Source: Mercurialis annua (Eukaryota; Streptophyta; Magnoliopsida; Malpighiales; Euphorbiaceae). From it: a stretch of DNA of 64,000 bases. This document shows positions 34,191 to 45,628 of the stretch, in pieces; the first letter of the stretch is position 1, and every line of letters begins with the position of its first letter. The notes beneath the pieces were generated by a model. The model saw nothing but the letters and a program-made list of their open reading frames with translations, did not search any database and was not told the origin of the DNA. A program made the translations under genes and the position numbers. Location: the NCBI RefSeq assembly GCF_937616625.2, contig NC_065570.1, positions 71,885,665 through 71,949,664 on the forward strand, given 5' to 3'.

Positions 34191-37160
34191 ATGGCGAGAG
34201 GCAAGATCCAGATCAAGAGAATTGAGAACTCTACAAATCGACAGGTGACTTATTCAAAGAGAAGAAATGGTCTGTTCAAGAAGGCTAACGAGCTTGCAGT
34301 TCTCTGTGATGCGAAGGTTTCCATTATCATGTTCTCTACTACCGGCAAGCTTCATGAGTACATGAGCCCTTCCATTACGTACGTATAAATTAAAATTTAT
34401 ATTATTATCAGATTCTCTTATTTTTCTGTATTTTTTAATTAGTTTTTTTTTGTGTTTGTTCAAAAGAACTAAGCAGATGCTAGATCAGTACCAGAAGACA
34501 GTTGGTGTCGACATATGGAGCACTCACTATGAGGTCTTTGCTCGTTTCTATCTTAATTTATGTTCTGTTCGTAGATTGTTAGGTTAATGTCTTTGATGCT
34601 ATTTATTATGCCTTTTTGGTGCAGAGAATGCAAGAACAGCTGAGGAAATTGAAAGATGTGAATAGGAATCTGCGTACTGAGATAAGGTATGTAGTTTTAT
34701 TCTAGGATCTGCTGTTTGTTTTTGTGTTTGTGTACGGTTTTTGATGGTCAATGAATTGATTAATCAGGCAAAGGATGGGCGATTGCTTAAATGATCTAAG
34801 CTTTGAGGAATTGCGAGGTCTTGAACATGAAATGACCGATTCTATCACGGTTATTCGCGAGCGCAAGGTTTGTTACATCTATTTACATTTTATATTGACG
34901 TGACACATCTTTTAGTTTGAATAATTTTTCTTGTAACAAGTATTTCTCGCTTGTTTGTTAGGTATTTTTGTTTATTTCAAATGAATTGTTTTCCAACTTT
35001 ACTGTTTGAGTAACAATTATGTTAACATTATAAAGTGATAATATTTATAAACAACAAAATTAAACATCTGAGATTGAACCAATGGTTTTATTTCTAATTA
35101 CACGAAGATGATAAATTGTGAGAGAAAAAGAATTGTTGGAAGAATATGTAAGGATGGGATATTCAAGAGTGCATTGCCATGAATATTAGACAAGTAATAG
35201 CAGTGAGTTTCAAAAAAATTTATTGGATAACCTCATATCGGAACTTCTGTGTTATATGTGTTTTCATTAACCGGTCTTTACATCACACTTTCACTCGTCT
35301 GAATCTATATACACACCATTTTTTGTTATATAGGTCTATTTTAATGGTCTGTCAAAGCACATTTTTTTTATAGCACAGAGTCAATTAATTTTTTTAGTTT
35401 AGTCTCAATTATAATTAATTTTTTAATTTTAATAATTATAATTTATAATTTATTATATTTGTTTTTCATTTAATTTAAATATACAATTCAATCTACGTGG
35501 CAAGACTCGTAGCCTCATAGACACACATTAAATTATTTCTTCATTTCTATCAAAACAGTTTAAAAAAAACCTAAATATGTACTCATTAAAATTTATTAGT
35601 TTCTATCTAATGATGTGAAGAATGTAATTTAAGAGTCTGACGTGTTTAAAGTTATCCACTTAGACATAGGAGTGTGCATACATGGATGAGGTAGCGACTG
35701 CCCCCGCAATTTTTTTTGCTTAATTACTCCTTCAAGTTTTTTTTTAAATGTAGTTACTTAATTTTAATTTTTATACGATTAGCCCCCTCAAATTTTATTT
35801 TATACAAATTAGCCACCCCATAATAAAAGTCCTAGTTCCGCCCCTGGGAGTGTGCAAAAATTGATCAAACCTAATATTCTCTAACTGGACCGAACCAAAA
35901 TATTAGGTTTTGTTTGATTTTTATGTTTATTTAGTTCGGTATGATATTAATCAATTTTTTATAAATCCGAGCCGAACCCAAATAACCGAATATATTTTGT
36001 ATATAATGATTAGTAATTGAACCAAAATGATTTTCCCCTTCATTTTGGTTCAATTTTCTGAAATTTCCATACTAAAAATTATACATTATAAAAATGTATA
36101 AATATAGAAAACTCATCATTTTGTCAATTGAAAAGGATTATTTTGACAAAAAAATAATATGTACAAAGACTCAGATAAATTAAAACAAATTATAAGGACA
36201 AGTTAATTAATTAAAACATGTATGTTGCTGAGATCTCAATATGAATTTAGCTTATTTTATTTCAAATAATCACATATTTCATTGTATGGAGGTGCAACAT
36301 CTCAATCCAGCTAGGGTTTTTGATTGGATAAAAAGATGGGCAAAAAATGATATAATTTAGAAACGTTTAATGCAGGAGATATGACATGGCGTTACAGTTA
36401 AAACTTGTAAATATATACGCAATTGTCAAAATGTATATTGTTTTCGTCCAGTTTAAAAATTACAAGAGGACATTTGATATAAAATGATACTAAAAATATG
36501 ATGCGAATTTTTTAGATGAAAGCATATACTATAAGACTGTCATTTTTTGTCATGACTAGAATAATTAATGGAATGATAAGGACAATGACAATAACCATTG
36601 TGTTAGAATTATTTTTAAATACTAATAATTTCACTTTGTCCTCAACAACCAATAATCTGGTATATAATTAAATAATCTTAATTTATAACTAACAAAATTT
36701 CCTTCATGATTTACAGAATAAGGTGATTACCAATCAGATAGAAACCTACAAGAAAAAGGTAAATTTTTTCCCTTTCTAGATGAAAGATAAATATTAGTAT
36801 CTGATACTTGATCAACGTATAATTTTCTCTTCTTAATTATCTATAATGGGTGGCAGCTAAGGAATGTGGAAGAAATACATAGAAATCTTCTGCATGAATT
36901 TGTAAGCCTCATAAAAACTTTTCCTCTTTGTTTAATTTATTCTATAAGTAAAAAAGTAAATGTTAATTTATTTTTGAATGTTGTTGAAGGATGCAAGAGA
37001 AGAAGATCCGCAGTATGGACTAGTAGATAATGGAGGGGATTATGAGTCTGTGATTGGTTTTCAAGATGGAGGAGCTCGCAACATATTTGCTCTGCGGATG
37101 AACCCTAACCATCTTCATCATGCACCAGCAGATCTTACAACCTACCCCTTGCTCGATTAG
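34191..37160 (+). CDS. AP3: APETALA3/DEFICIENS class-B MADS-box factor (euAP3)
   Basis: Floral homeotic factor; AP3 heterodimerises with PISTILLATA to specify petals and stamens, binding CArG boxes in the nucleus. Seven exons: 34191-34378, 34467-34533, 34625-34686, 34768-34867, 36717-36758, 36857-36901, 36990-37160 (188, 67, 62, 100, 42, 45 and 171 nt). The first six sizes are those expected of AP3 genes, and all introns are GT-AG; 224 residues. The MADS domain begins [20 protein letters not shown]. The I region has [16 protein letters not shown]. The K domain runs from about residue 86 to 165. The C-terminal part has the PI-derived motif ([16 protein letters not shown]) and a terminal euAP3 motif, here [10 protein letters not shown] instead of the usual SDLTTFALLE. 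Intron 4 is enlarged to 1849 bp and holds a hAT MITE. Orthology is secure; TM6 (paleoAP3 end) is excluded by the C-terminus. Confidence 0.96.
35677..35846. mobile_element. hAT-type MITE in AP3 intron 4
   Basis: Starts CATACATGG and ends TTCCGCCCCTG (the reversed end reads CAGGGGCGGAAC, a common plant hAT terminus). An 8-bp duplication GGAGTGTG flanks it at 35669-35676 and 35847-35854. 170 bp. The left terminus does not mirror the right well, so that end is diverged. Confidence 0.6.
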
Positions 37161-39404
37161 TATTATTTCAAGAACCTCAAAATCTGTCGAAATTATAAAT
37201 TATCATATGATCTCTAATTGTATAATGAATATGCAACTAACTGATCATCTTCGTTTATTTTGCTTCCTTTTTTTGGTTGATGCTATTGTGTAAGTTGAAA
37301 TTGTTTTTACTGTTTCCTAATAGTTTCTTCTTTTCCTTCTTATATGAGTTAGAAATAGAGAATTTACATCTAAAAGTTTCAGTTTGGTTTGGCTTATGTT
37401 TTTAGGCAAAATGCATGTCTTAAAAGAACGTTCATCTTATTCCTGTTCAATTATGCTTTGATTTTGTAAAATTGTTAATTTTGTCCAAAACCACATATTT
37501 CATTTTCAATTGTATCCGCAAATATTAATTTAACCTCTTTTTTATTTGAAAAAAATTTAAATAAATCATTAATTTTGAATTTCAAATAAAAAATAGTTCA
37601 AATAAGTTGTTCATGAGGGTCTTTTTGAATTTTTTAGTGAAAAAGAGTTTGCGAAATTGGTAGAACTGAAAGTAAAAGGTGAAAATTTGAAAAAGATTGG
37701 CAATTTTAAGGTTAATGTATAATTTAAAAGGAGTTAAAATGTGAATATTTCAACTTTTTAAGACATCTTGTTATGTTTTTGTTAGGAACTTGTTTAATTA
37801 TTATTCCACATAACTAGCATCTGAAAAATTATTGGGTGAATCTAAAACTGATTTTTTTTATTTTACATGCATTGCTCTGTGTTATTAAATAATAATATAA
37901 AAATCGTTAAATAATAATTAGAAATTCAACTATTAATGTGTTATTTAATGATTGATTATTTTTATTTGACGCCATATTTTACACGTTTAATGTGTAACGT
38001 TAATTACCCCACACAGTAAGTTAGATTTATTTAAAAAAAGTCGATCAAATGTACAATAAATGAATGAGATGTGTGAAATGTAAATAAATTTTTAAATAAT
38101 TATATAAAATTTCTACATTTTACGTATTTTATTAATTTATCGTTAAGATAATGCGTCCCTAACAAGTTGCCAAATTATATTTTTGGGAACATGACAACAA
38201 TGAGAATTTATGTTCGTCATGAATTGAGTTTCCTTCAAAACTGTACTCTTTTAAAAAGTGTGGAATTATTGGTCCATAAAAGTTAAACAAATTAGGTGGA
38301 CATGCTTACATAGATGTCATTGCCGCGGGTGACAAGTGATTTGTTTTTTTGATTAAACGATAATAATAAAAATGTTTAAGTATATGACAATGTAAAATGG
38401 GTATTATAGGGAATATCTTTTAAAAGAATTTCTCAAAAAAAAAATAATTTTTTGAAATGAGAAGTTTCTAAGATATTATTGATACATAAAACAAATTTTA
38501 AAATAATTTTTCTATAAAAAAATTATGCTATTTTTGTTTTCAAAAATTTATAATTATACTCTTCAATAAATTTACTTATCAATGTATCTAGAAAAAATAC
38601 ATACCAAAATAAAATAATTTTATAAATTAAGTGCACCATATCATAATTTTTCAATTCAAGAACAAATCTTAAAAATTTATAAGTAACATTCTTATTTTAA
38701 GGAAAATTATATCAGTATTATGCAAACTTTTTCAAAATTTCTATTTAAATGTTTGAACTTTTCTACACAAACAAGCTTAATCCAATAAAAACACTCGAAA
38801 AACACATAAAATCCCCCAAAATAAAGCTATTTATTCGAAAGACAACAAACATAGAAATAAACAAATTAAAAGACGGTGAATTTTGGTTAAAAGCCGAAAA
38901 TCGCCGTCTCTAGCCCTTGAATTTAAAAAAGAAAAATCTCTCTCTAGAATTTTTAATTTCCTCTAGGTTGAATCAGTGGAAGCAAATAAATAATAAAAAA
39001 TGAAGACACTAAAAATAAATTCAAAAAAGTTTATATACTACTTATGTAAAATGTTCATAATTATTGGTGCTATACTTTTTTCTTATGGAAATTATTGGTG
39101 CCATACTTAAATGTGAACTAAAGTGACACATAAACTTCACTGTCACGTCTTTGTTGTGTCAATAAAAAATACTACCATCTAACTATTGTGCGACAAAAAT
39201 ATCTGTCTAATATTTCAATCAATTTTTTTTTCTTCAGTCAATTACTTATCACATATAAAAATTAATGATTTGCCTACGAGTACTTTGAATTACTTATTTC
39301 CATATATTTATTTTTAAAAAATAACAATAAAAATATGTACATATATCTTTTACATTTTAAAAAAATTATACCTCCAGACTTAATATAATATTCAAAATTT
39401 TATA
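37161..39404. other. AP3 3' flank and intergenic region
   Basis: AT-rich. A degenerate member of the GGC(C/T)TAAT foldback family is visible at about 37410-37775 (TGTCTTAAAA on the left, TTTTTAAGACATC on the right, inner CAATTGTATCC). No gene recognised. Confidence 0.45.
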
Positions 39405-39413
39405 ATTTAAGAA

Positions 39414-39689
39414 GGGAAAAGGGTCATTTATGCCCCTATGGTTTATCTCCGAGATCAATTAAGCCCTCAACGTCCGGAAAGGTTTAAATATACCCCTAAC
39501 GTCTTAAAATGTTGACAACCAGGCCCCTAATTTTGACGCATAAATGAAACGTTAGGGGCCTGGTTGTCCAAATCGAGGGCCTGATTGTTCATTTTCTAAG
39601 ACGTTAGGGGCATATTTGAACCTTTTTGTACGTTGAGGGCTTATTTGATCCTAAAGCCAAACCTTAAGGGCATAAATGACCCTTTTCCC
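39414..39689. repeat. Foldback MITE, 'GGGTCATTTATGCCC' family, intact copy
   Basis: 276 bp. Ends GGGAAAAGGGTCATTTATG on the left and the same sequence reversed on the right. Arms share AGGGGCCTGGTTGTC and TAACGTCTTA-type sequence. A perfect 9-bp duplication ATTTAAGAA lies at 39405-39413 and 39690-39698, showing Mutator-like insertion. About 420 bases upstream of the MCRS/FHA start codon, so it may lie in that gene's promoter. Confidence 0.88.
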
Positions 39690-40109
39690 ATTTAAGAAAG
39701 AAACAGAAAAAATGAAAACCAATTTGATTTTGTCATTGATACGGACTCAAATTCCAGTTCAGTCAAAAGCAAGGTACAAATCGCCCCGCGACACTAATGC
39801 CACACTTTACACCCAGTAGTTTCCCACTCCACCTGACCAAATCACCCAAACTCCAATTTTCTTTTCCTTCCATTTCGATTCCCCATTAATTTTTTTCTCT
39901 CAGTTTTTAATTACGCACCACCTTCACAAGAAATTTCTCGAGAACACTAGTACGCACCGTCGTTTTGCACCGAAACCCCTTCGTCGGTTTTTTTTTTTTA
40001 ATTTGAAACAAGGAGAACAATCAGGTGTTATCGAGAGAGGAAGAGAGATGGGAAAACAAGTTAATTTAGTTGGTTTGGGGTTTTAGAGGGGTTTAATCAA
40101 TTATTAGAG

Positions 40110-43100
40110 ATGGGAGCTCTAGCTCCTCTCTCTTCATGGATACCAGAGGATGACCTTTTGTTAAAGAATGCCGTTGAGGTTAATTCCTGCTCTCGTTCTT
40201 AGTTTGTTTCTGTAATTTTAAACTGGGTCAGCTTGGTTTTTGGTTTTTGAGTTTTATTTTTTCTTTTTCTAAATTTTCGTATTAGACAATTCCTGCTAGA
40301 AGAGGAATTAAATTAGGCTTATATATTAGGGAAATTACTTATCAACGTTTCTGCATTTTGTTTTAAAGCTGAATTTATCCGCATGCAGTATTTGTGTACT
40401 TGGTGATCTTTTTTAATATATTCAATGCTGGCTGTATTTGCTGCTTTTGTTGGCTTCCTTATTCGATTTTCTGATGAGTTTCTTATGCAGAAATTTCAAT
40501 TTTCTTTACATTTTTGGCTTATTTATGAATATAGAATCAAGTAAATTGGGTTATAATACAGAGTGTTTTTTGGCCACATGCTAAATTATGATATTCTGCT
40601 GTAGAAACTCATAGGATTGTGCCTTCCCTGGAATTTGCCAAAGCCAAAACTTGTCCTATGAGTCATTATAAGTACCCAGCAGCTAAATTCGCGTTCTTTG
40701 GCCTCGGTGGAGAATGTGGGCTTTTTTGTGCTTCTTAGGATGTTGTACTAGCAATGCTGGCTTTAAAAATGCACTAATTTTGAGAATGTATGTAAGCTAT
40801 AGCGGCGGTATTTGCCTCTTCCTCCTATTATATGGGAATTGAGAATGATGTAGCAAGTTGGTTAAGTTAACAATTATAATTGGTGTGGTGAACATGGAAG
40901 TTACATTTGAATCTTAATTTGGCATGGGATTCAGGGTGGCATATTTTGCATGGGACATTGGTAGAGTCATATCTTCGGTTATCTCAGTATTGCAAGAGGC
41001 CATTAATTTGTTCGTGTTTGTTCTGCACACAAGAGAATCCCATTGGAGGTAGGCGGTGATTGTTGACCTGTTGATAATCACCTGTCTATCAACAGTGAGA
41101 AAAAAATCACAAATGATGGGTCTCGGGAACATTTCAGATAAACTTTAAAAATCGCTGCAAAATGTGTGTTATCTTATTCTGGTTTCCATTCAATCTCTTT
41201 TGGGGAGGGTGCGAGGTGGTTTGCTATTATTGTGAAGTTATGTGAGGCCTGCAGATTTCAAATGTTCTTATTTTTATTTGCTGTTGATGTGTTTCTTTCT
41301 TCTTTTCTTAGGCTGGTGCTTCCTTGGAATCACTTGCTAAAGGTGCAGTGCAGTTTTCTCGTAAATTTACTGTTCGAGAACTGCAAGAACGGTGGCATTC
41401 TCTCCTTTATGATCCAATTGTTTCTGCAAATGCTGCTTTTCATATGATTGAGTTTGAGAGGTCTGCATCTACTCTTCCATCAAAATTCACTCGAACTGGG
41501 AATTTAAAAGAAAATAGATGTATTTCTGGTAAAAGGAAAGCTGAAAGTGTTCGTAGTTGTTACTATGCGCTGCGTAAAAGAATCCGCAATGATCCATTTA
41601 ACACCATGGATCTGAGTTTTCTTATTGCACCCACTGACAGCAACTACATCGTAAATGAAGATGAGCCGTTTTCTGGAAATTGTATTATTGAAGATCCAAT
41701 TTCAACTCATTTTGAACTTGAGGATTCTAACTTGGATATAATGCATCATAATTTTCCAGAGATGGGGGATGATCCGAATGCTCATGCCTTTGATCCACAA
41801 TTTGACAATACAGTCCATGGAGATTATCCAATGGAGCTAGGTAATGTACATGAAGAGATTCCGCAGCTAAATGGAGAGAATATATCTCACCTTAGAAATA
41901 GATCTGTGATTGACGAATTTAGTGGTCCAATTGAAATGCCAGAAAACAACGATCAGGTGCATGAATGCTCTAATTTTGATGGGGACCATGTTTTTAGTTC
42001 TCCAATTCCAGAGTGTAATGTGTCATTTCATAACTTAGAGTTTTCATCTCCACTACCTGAGATGCCAATATGGAGGACAGTCGAGGGTATGTCCCCACCA
42101 AGTATGCCCATTGATATGCACACAGAGGATACATTTTCGCTTCCTGATAATGATGCTTCCAAGAATACATGCTTGTCAGAATATGACGTCCACGGAGACT
42201 CCAACTCAAAACTGCAGATACCAAGTGGGGAGTTGAAAAATGTAACTACCAGCACAGAAGGTTATCTGGCTGAACTTTCCAATTCTCTTTTAAATTTCAC
42301 AAATGAGGAAGAACTATTGTTTACCGATGTTGATGGAAAAGATGCAATTGATAAGTCTTACTATGATGGCCTAAGCTCACTGTTGCTGAATTCACCAAAT
42401 GATGTCAATCAAGATCACATGGTGAATATAACCGAACTAGATTCTTCTCTAACTTCAGATTATACAGCAAATCAGTGTGGTGCAAGTCACAAAGACTTGG
42501 ACGAAGATAGGGGGTCTTACATTGTTGGCAACTCAGAGCTCCAACTTCCTGAGCTGTGTGTGGAAGATATTATTTGCACATTAAATATGGAGGACCAAGA
42601 GATCCCATGCAATGATCATGTTGTCTTCACAAATCAGTCGCGCCCAAAATCATTTTCCTCTGTATCTCGACGGAATTTACATGATCCTTCTAAACCGAAC
42701 CCTTCAACTTTTAAGGAATTCTCTAGCAATCCAAAAGGTAGTGAAGTAGTAGCATTATCAATGAAGAAAGATCTAGAAACTCCTGGACAATCTCATGCAT
42801 CTTCACAAATTTTAAAATCAAAGGCCGCAGCAAAGAATGGTTTGCTCCAAACAGTTGGTGATCATGGGGTTAAATTCGACTTGCCTAGCGGTATCTCCAC
42901 TTGCACAACTGTGGGTGTTGCTTATGATAGGCCTTCTCAACTTCATCAAACAAATGCAATTGCAGAAACTGTTGTAGCTGCTAAACCAAAGGAAGAAACT
43001 CCGGAAGCTGTGCCTGTGAAGTTTAGTCATAATACAGCCGATTCTGTGACAGAGAAAGCTTTTAATCCTGATGGTTATAAATGTTATCCCCAGATAAATG

Positions 43101-44801
43101 CTACTAATGTCAAACAGGACCCAGATGCTACTTCTAGAATTCAAAATCATCAGGCAGCGCATGTCAAATTGGGGTCTACAGATATTGTTTCCTCTGAGCA
43201 GGTAGTACAAGATTTAGTCTCAGATCCAGAAGAGCCACTTATAGAGAGTGAGGATGACGTACCAAATTTCTCTGATATAGAAGCAATGGTAAACATTTTG
43301 CTGAATTTTGAATAATTGTTAAAATATTATTCTTTATTAGTTGGCGCGACTTTTATTTTGTTTATCCTTAATGGTTCGTTTATGCTTTTATATGCTATCA
43401 GATACTTGACATGGACTTAGATCCAGAAGATCAAGATTTATATTCAAGTGAGGAAGGTAACAAACAGTATACCTGATGTTCATATAAATATCAGTCCTCT
43501 GTGTGTTTCCTGTGCATATCGACATCTCAGCATATCTAATCATATTTGAACTTAAATCATTATATGCAGTTTCGAGATATCAGCATGAGGACACAAAGAA
43601 GCTAATTATGAGGTTGGAGCAGGGTGCTCAATCATATATGCGAAGAGCCATTGCTTTGCAAGGAGCGTTTGCTGTCTTGTATGGCCGCCACTCAAAACAT
43701 TATATTAAAAAACCCGAGGTATCTGCAAGTACTGCATGATTTCTGAACCTATTTTCTATTGCCTTCAAATATTTTTCATTTCCTCTCCACGTGGTTGCCA
43801 TTCATTTATTGTCTTTACATGCGGAGCCATAAGTGGATAACGCTGTATCTAGTTTTCTGCTCATCTAAATTCTCTGTTTTACGACTCACCTGATTTCATA
43901 AGCGAACCATCTTGACATTTGTATCGTATCTTTATTGTATTGTAAAATTGGAGTAACTATTCTTTTATATTTTCAGCTCTTCCCACTCCCCTCCCTCCCC
44001 CATCTGAGCTTCATTTCTGAAGTTTCAAGTTGGATCATTGCAGGTTTTACTTGGAAGAGCAACTGAAGATGTAAGCGTTGACATTGACTTGGGAAGAGAA
44101 GGGTGTGCAAATAAAATTTCTCGCCGTCAGGTTTTTATCTGCTTATGTCAGCTTATTCTTGTTTTGCTACATAACTTTGTTTTATTTTATAATTTCCTTC
44201 TCTCGGAAGCTTCTCAGAATCAATAGTCATATTTTGACACGTCTGTTAATTTTCCCATTTCTATGCTTCGTTCATTATTAGTCTTCTCTTCTTATGTTAG
44301 GATGAGCTCCATTCATTCTTTTCTTTATTATGCATGCTAATTTTAATTCTGCTTTGACTTTGAGTACCAGTTTAATTTTCTTTTTGGTTTTACTTGCTTA
44401 GGCGACTATAAATTTGGATAAAAACGGATCTTTCCTCCTGAAAAATCTCGGAAAATCTTCAATCTCGGTGAATGACAAGGAAATCGGCCCTGGACAGAGT
44501 TTAGGCCTTACTTTTAGTTGCTTGATTGAGGTTTGTTCATTTGTGTTTATTTACTTTCTTAATAGCTCTTCTTGAGTGTGCATAAAATCTTCATTTCTCA
44601 GATTTTTGTCTTTCAAAATTCATTGTTACAGTAATCATCCATTTCTGAAGAGATTTAATGGAATTGATCAATTTGCAGATAAAAGGTATGCCATTCATAT
44701 TCGAGACAAATCCAGCTCGTGTGAAGCAGTACCTGGATGGCGCAATGCAGAAGGATGAAACCCAGGAGCATCAGTTATCAAGTGTTGCGAAAACCTTATG
44801 A
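40110..44801 (+). CDS. MCRS_N plus FHA domain protein (microspherule protein 1-like)
   Basis: Likely nuclear chromatin-associated protein. Animal MCRS1 is a subunit of INO80 and NSL complexes; Arabidopsis relatives include EMB1967. Seven exons: 40110-40178, 41312-43288, 43402-43456, 43570-43718, 44044-44130, 44402-44530, 44679-44801. Phases agree throughout; 862 residues. The small first exon supplies MGALAPLSSWIPEDDLLLKN and completes the MCRS_N domain (about residues 8-135, with FTVRELQERWHSLLYDPIVS and a basic YALRKRIRND). A long acidic, Ser-rich, low-complexity middle (about 140-680) is encoded by the 1977-nt exon 2. A helical segment (HEDTKKLIMRLEQGAQSYMR) precedes the C-terminal FHA domain (about 751-835), with LGRATEDVSVDIDL, KISRRQ and SISVNDKEI. 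The usual FHA histidine is Gln in SRRQ, as I recall for MCRS1. If intron 2 is retained, translation stops at 43315 and FHA is lost. Confidence 0.92.
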
Positions 44802-45628
44802 ATTGGAACATCATCAGAAGGTGCTCAATTTTTTCTGCGCTTTCTGGGTCTGTTTTTCTGTAAGTTAGTTCAGGTTGTTGTATCTATGACTACTGCTAGT
44901 AAGGACCATAGTTTCTCAAATGTTAGGAAACTGCTTCTATTTAAAGTAGGACAACTTTTGCATCATTTATAAATAGTAGTGGCAAAAATTGCATCATCTT
45001 CTACAAAGACTTATCTGCCGCCATAAAAGTTTATTCAATCCATATATAAATAAATATTTTTCCAGCTTAATTTTATTTTCTAGAATAAGTCAACATGTTT
45101 TAAAATACATAAATAAAATTTTAACAAGCAATTGTATCAAAAAATTTCTAAATAGTTTAATGGTTTAACTGGTTTTCGATTCATGCAGTTTTTTAGGTTC
45201 AAGAAGGTTAAACTGTGTTTTTCAGTTTTTAGGGAAGAATCAAATCGGACTGCTATCCGGTTTCAGTTGAACTAACCAGTCCGGTTCGTCTCTTAAAACA
45301 ATGCTTTTAGGTTTCTCTCATTTGCTCTTCCAAATCCAAGCACTCCAAAGTGCCATCTGGGTTCTCTTTCATCATTTTTTATTCTCTAAAACAACTCTCA
45401 TCATTCTTTTAAAGTTGAGGCTAAATCTCAAGTGGATCCTGAGTGCAATTTATCAACCCAAGGCAAAGGTCACGATGGCCTTGAAGTCCACCATTAAAAT
45501 AAGTTAAAACCAAATCGAACTGCAACTTCCAAGTATCTTACTTAAACAGCAACTGCTTCTCTGCCCCCTGCCAGATCCGTTATCTACTCATATCTTGCAT
45601 TTGGAGTCGAGTTGCAGTACACCCAAAA
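44802..45628. other. Spacer between the FHA and LRR genes
   Basis: 827 bases hold the 3' end of one gene and the promoter of the next. The segment 45140-45290 carries GGTTTAACTGGTTTTCG / CCAGTCCGGTTCG-type sequence resembling old dispersed repeats. No separate gene. Confidence 0.4.

Noticed and set aside
41994..43210. Minus-strand frames within exon 2 of the MCRS/FHA gene
   Set aside because: Antisense shadows of a long coding exon.
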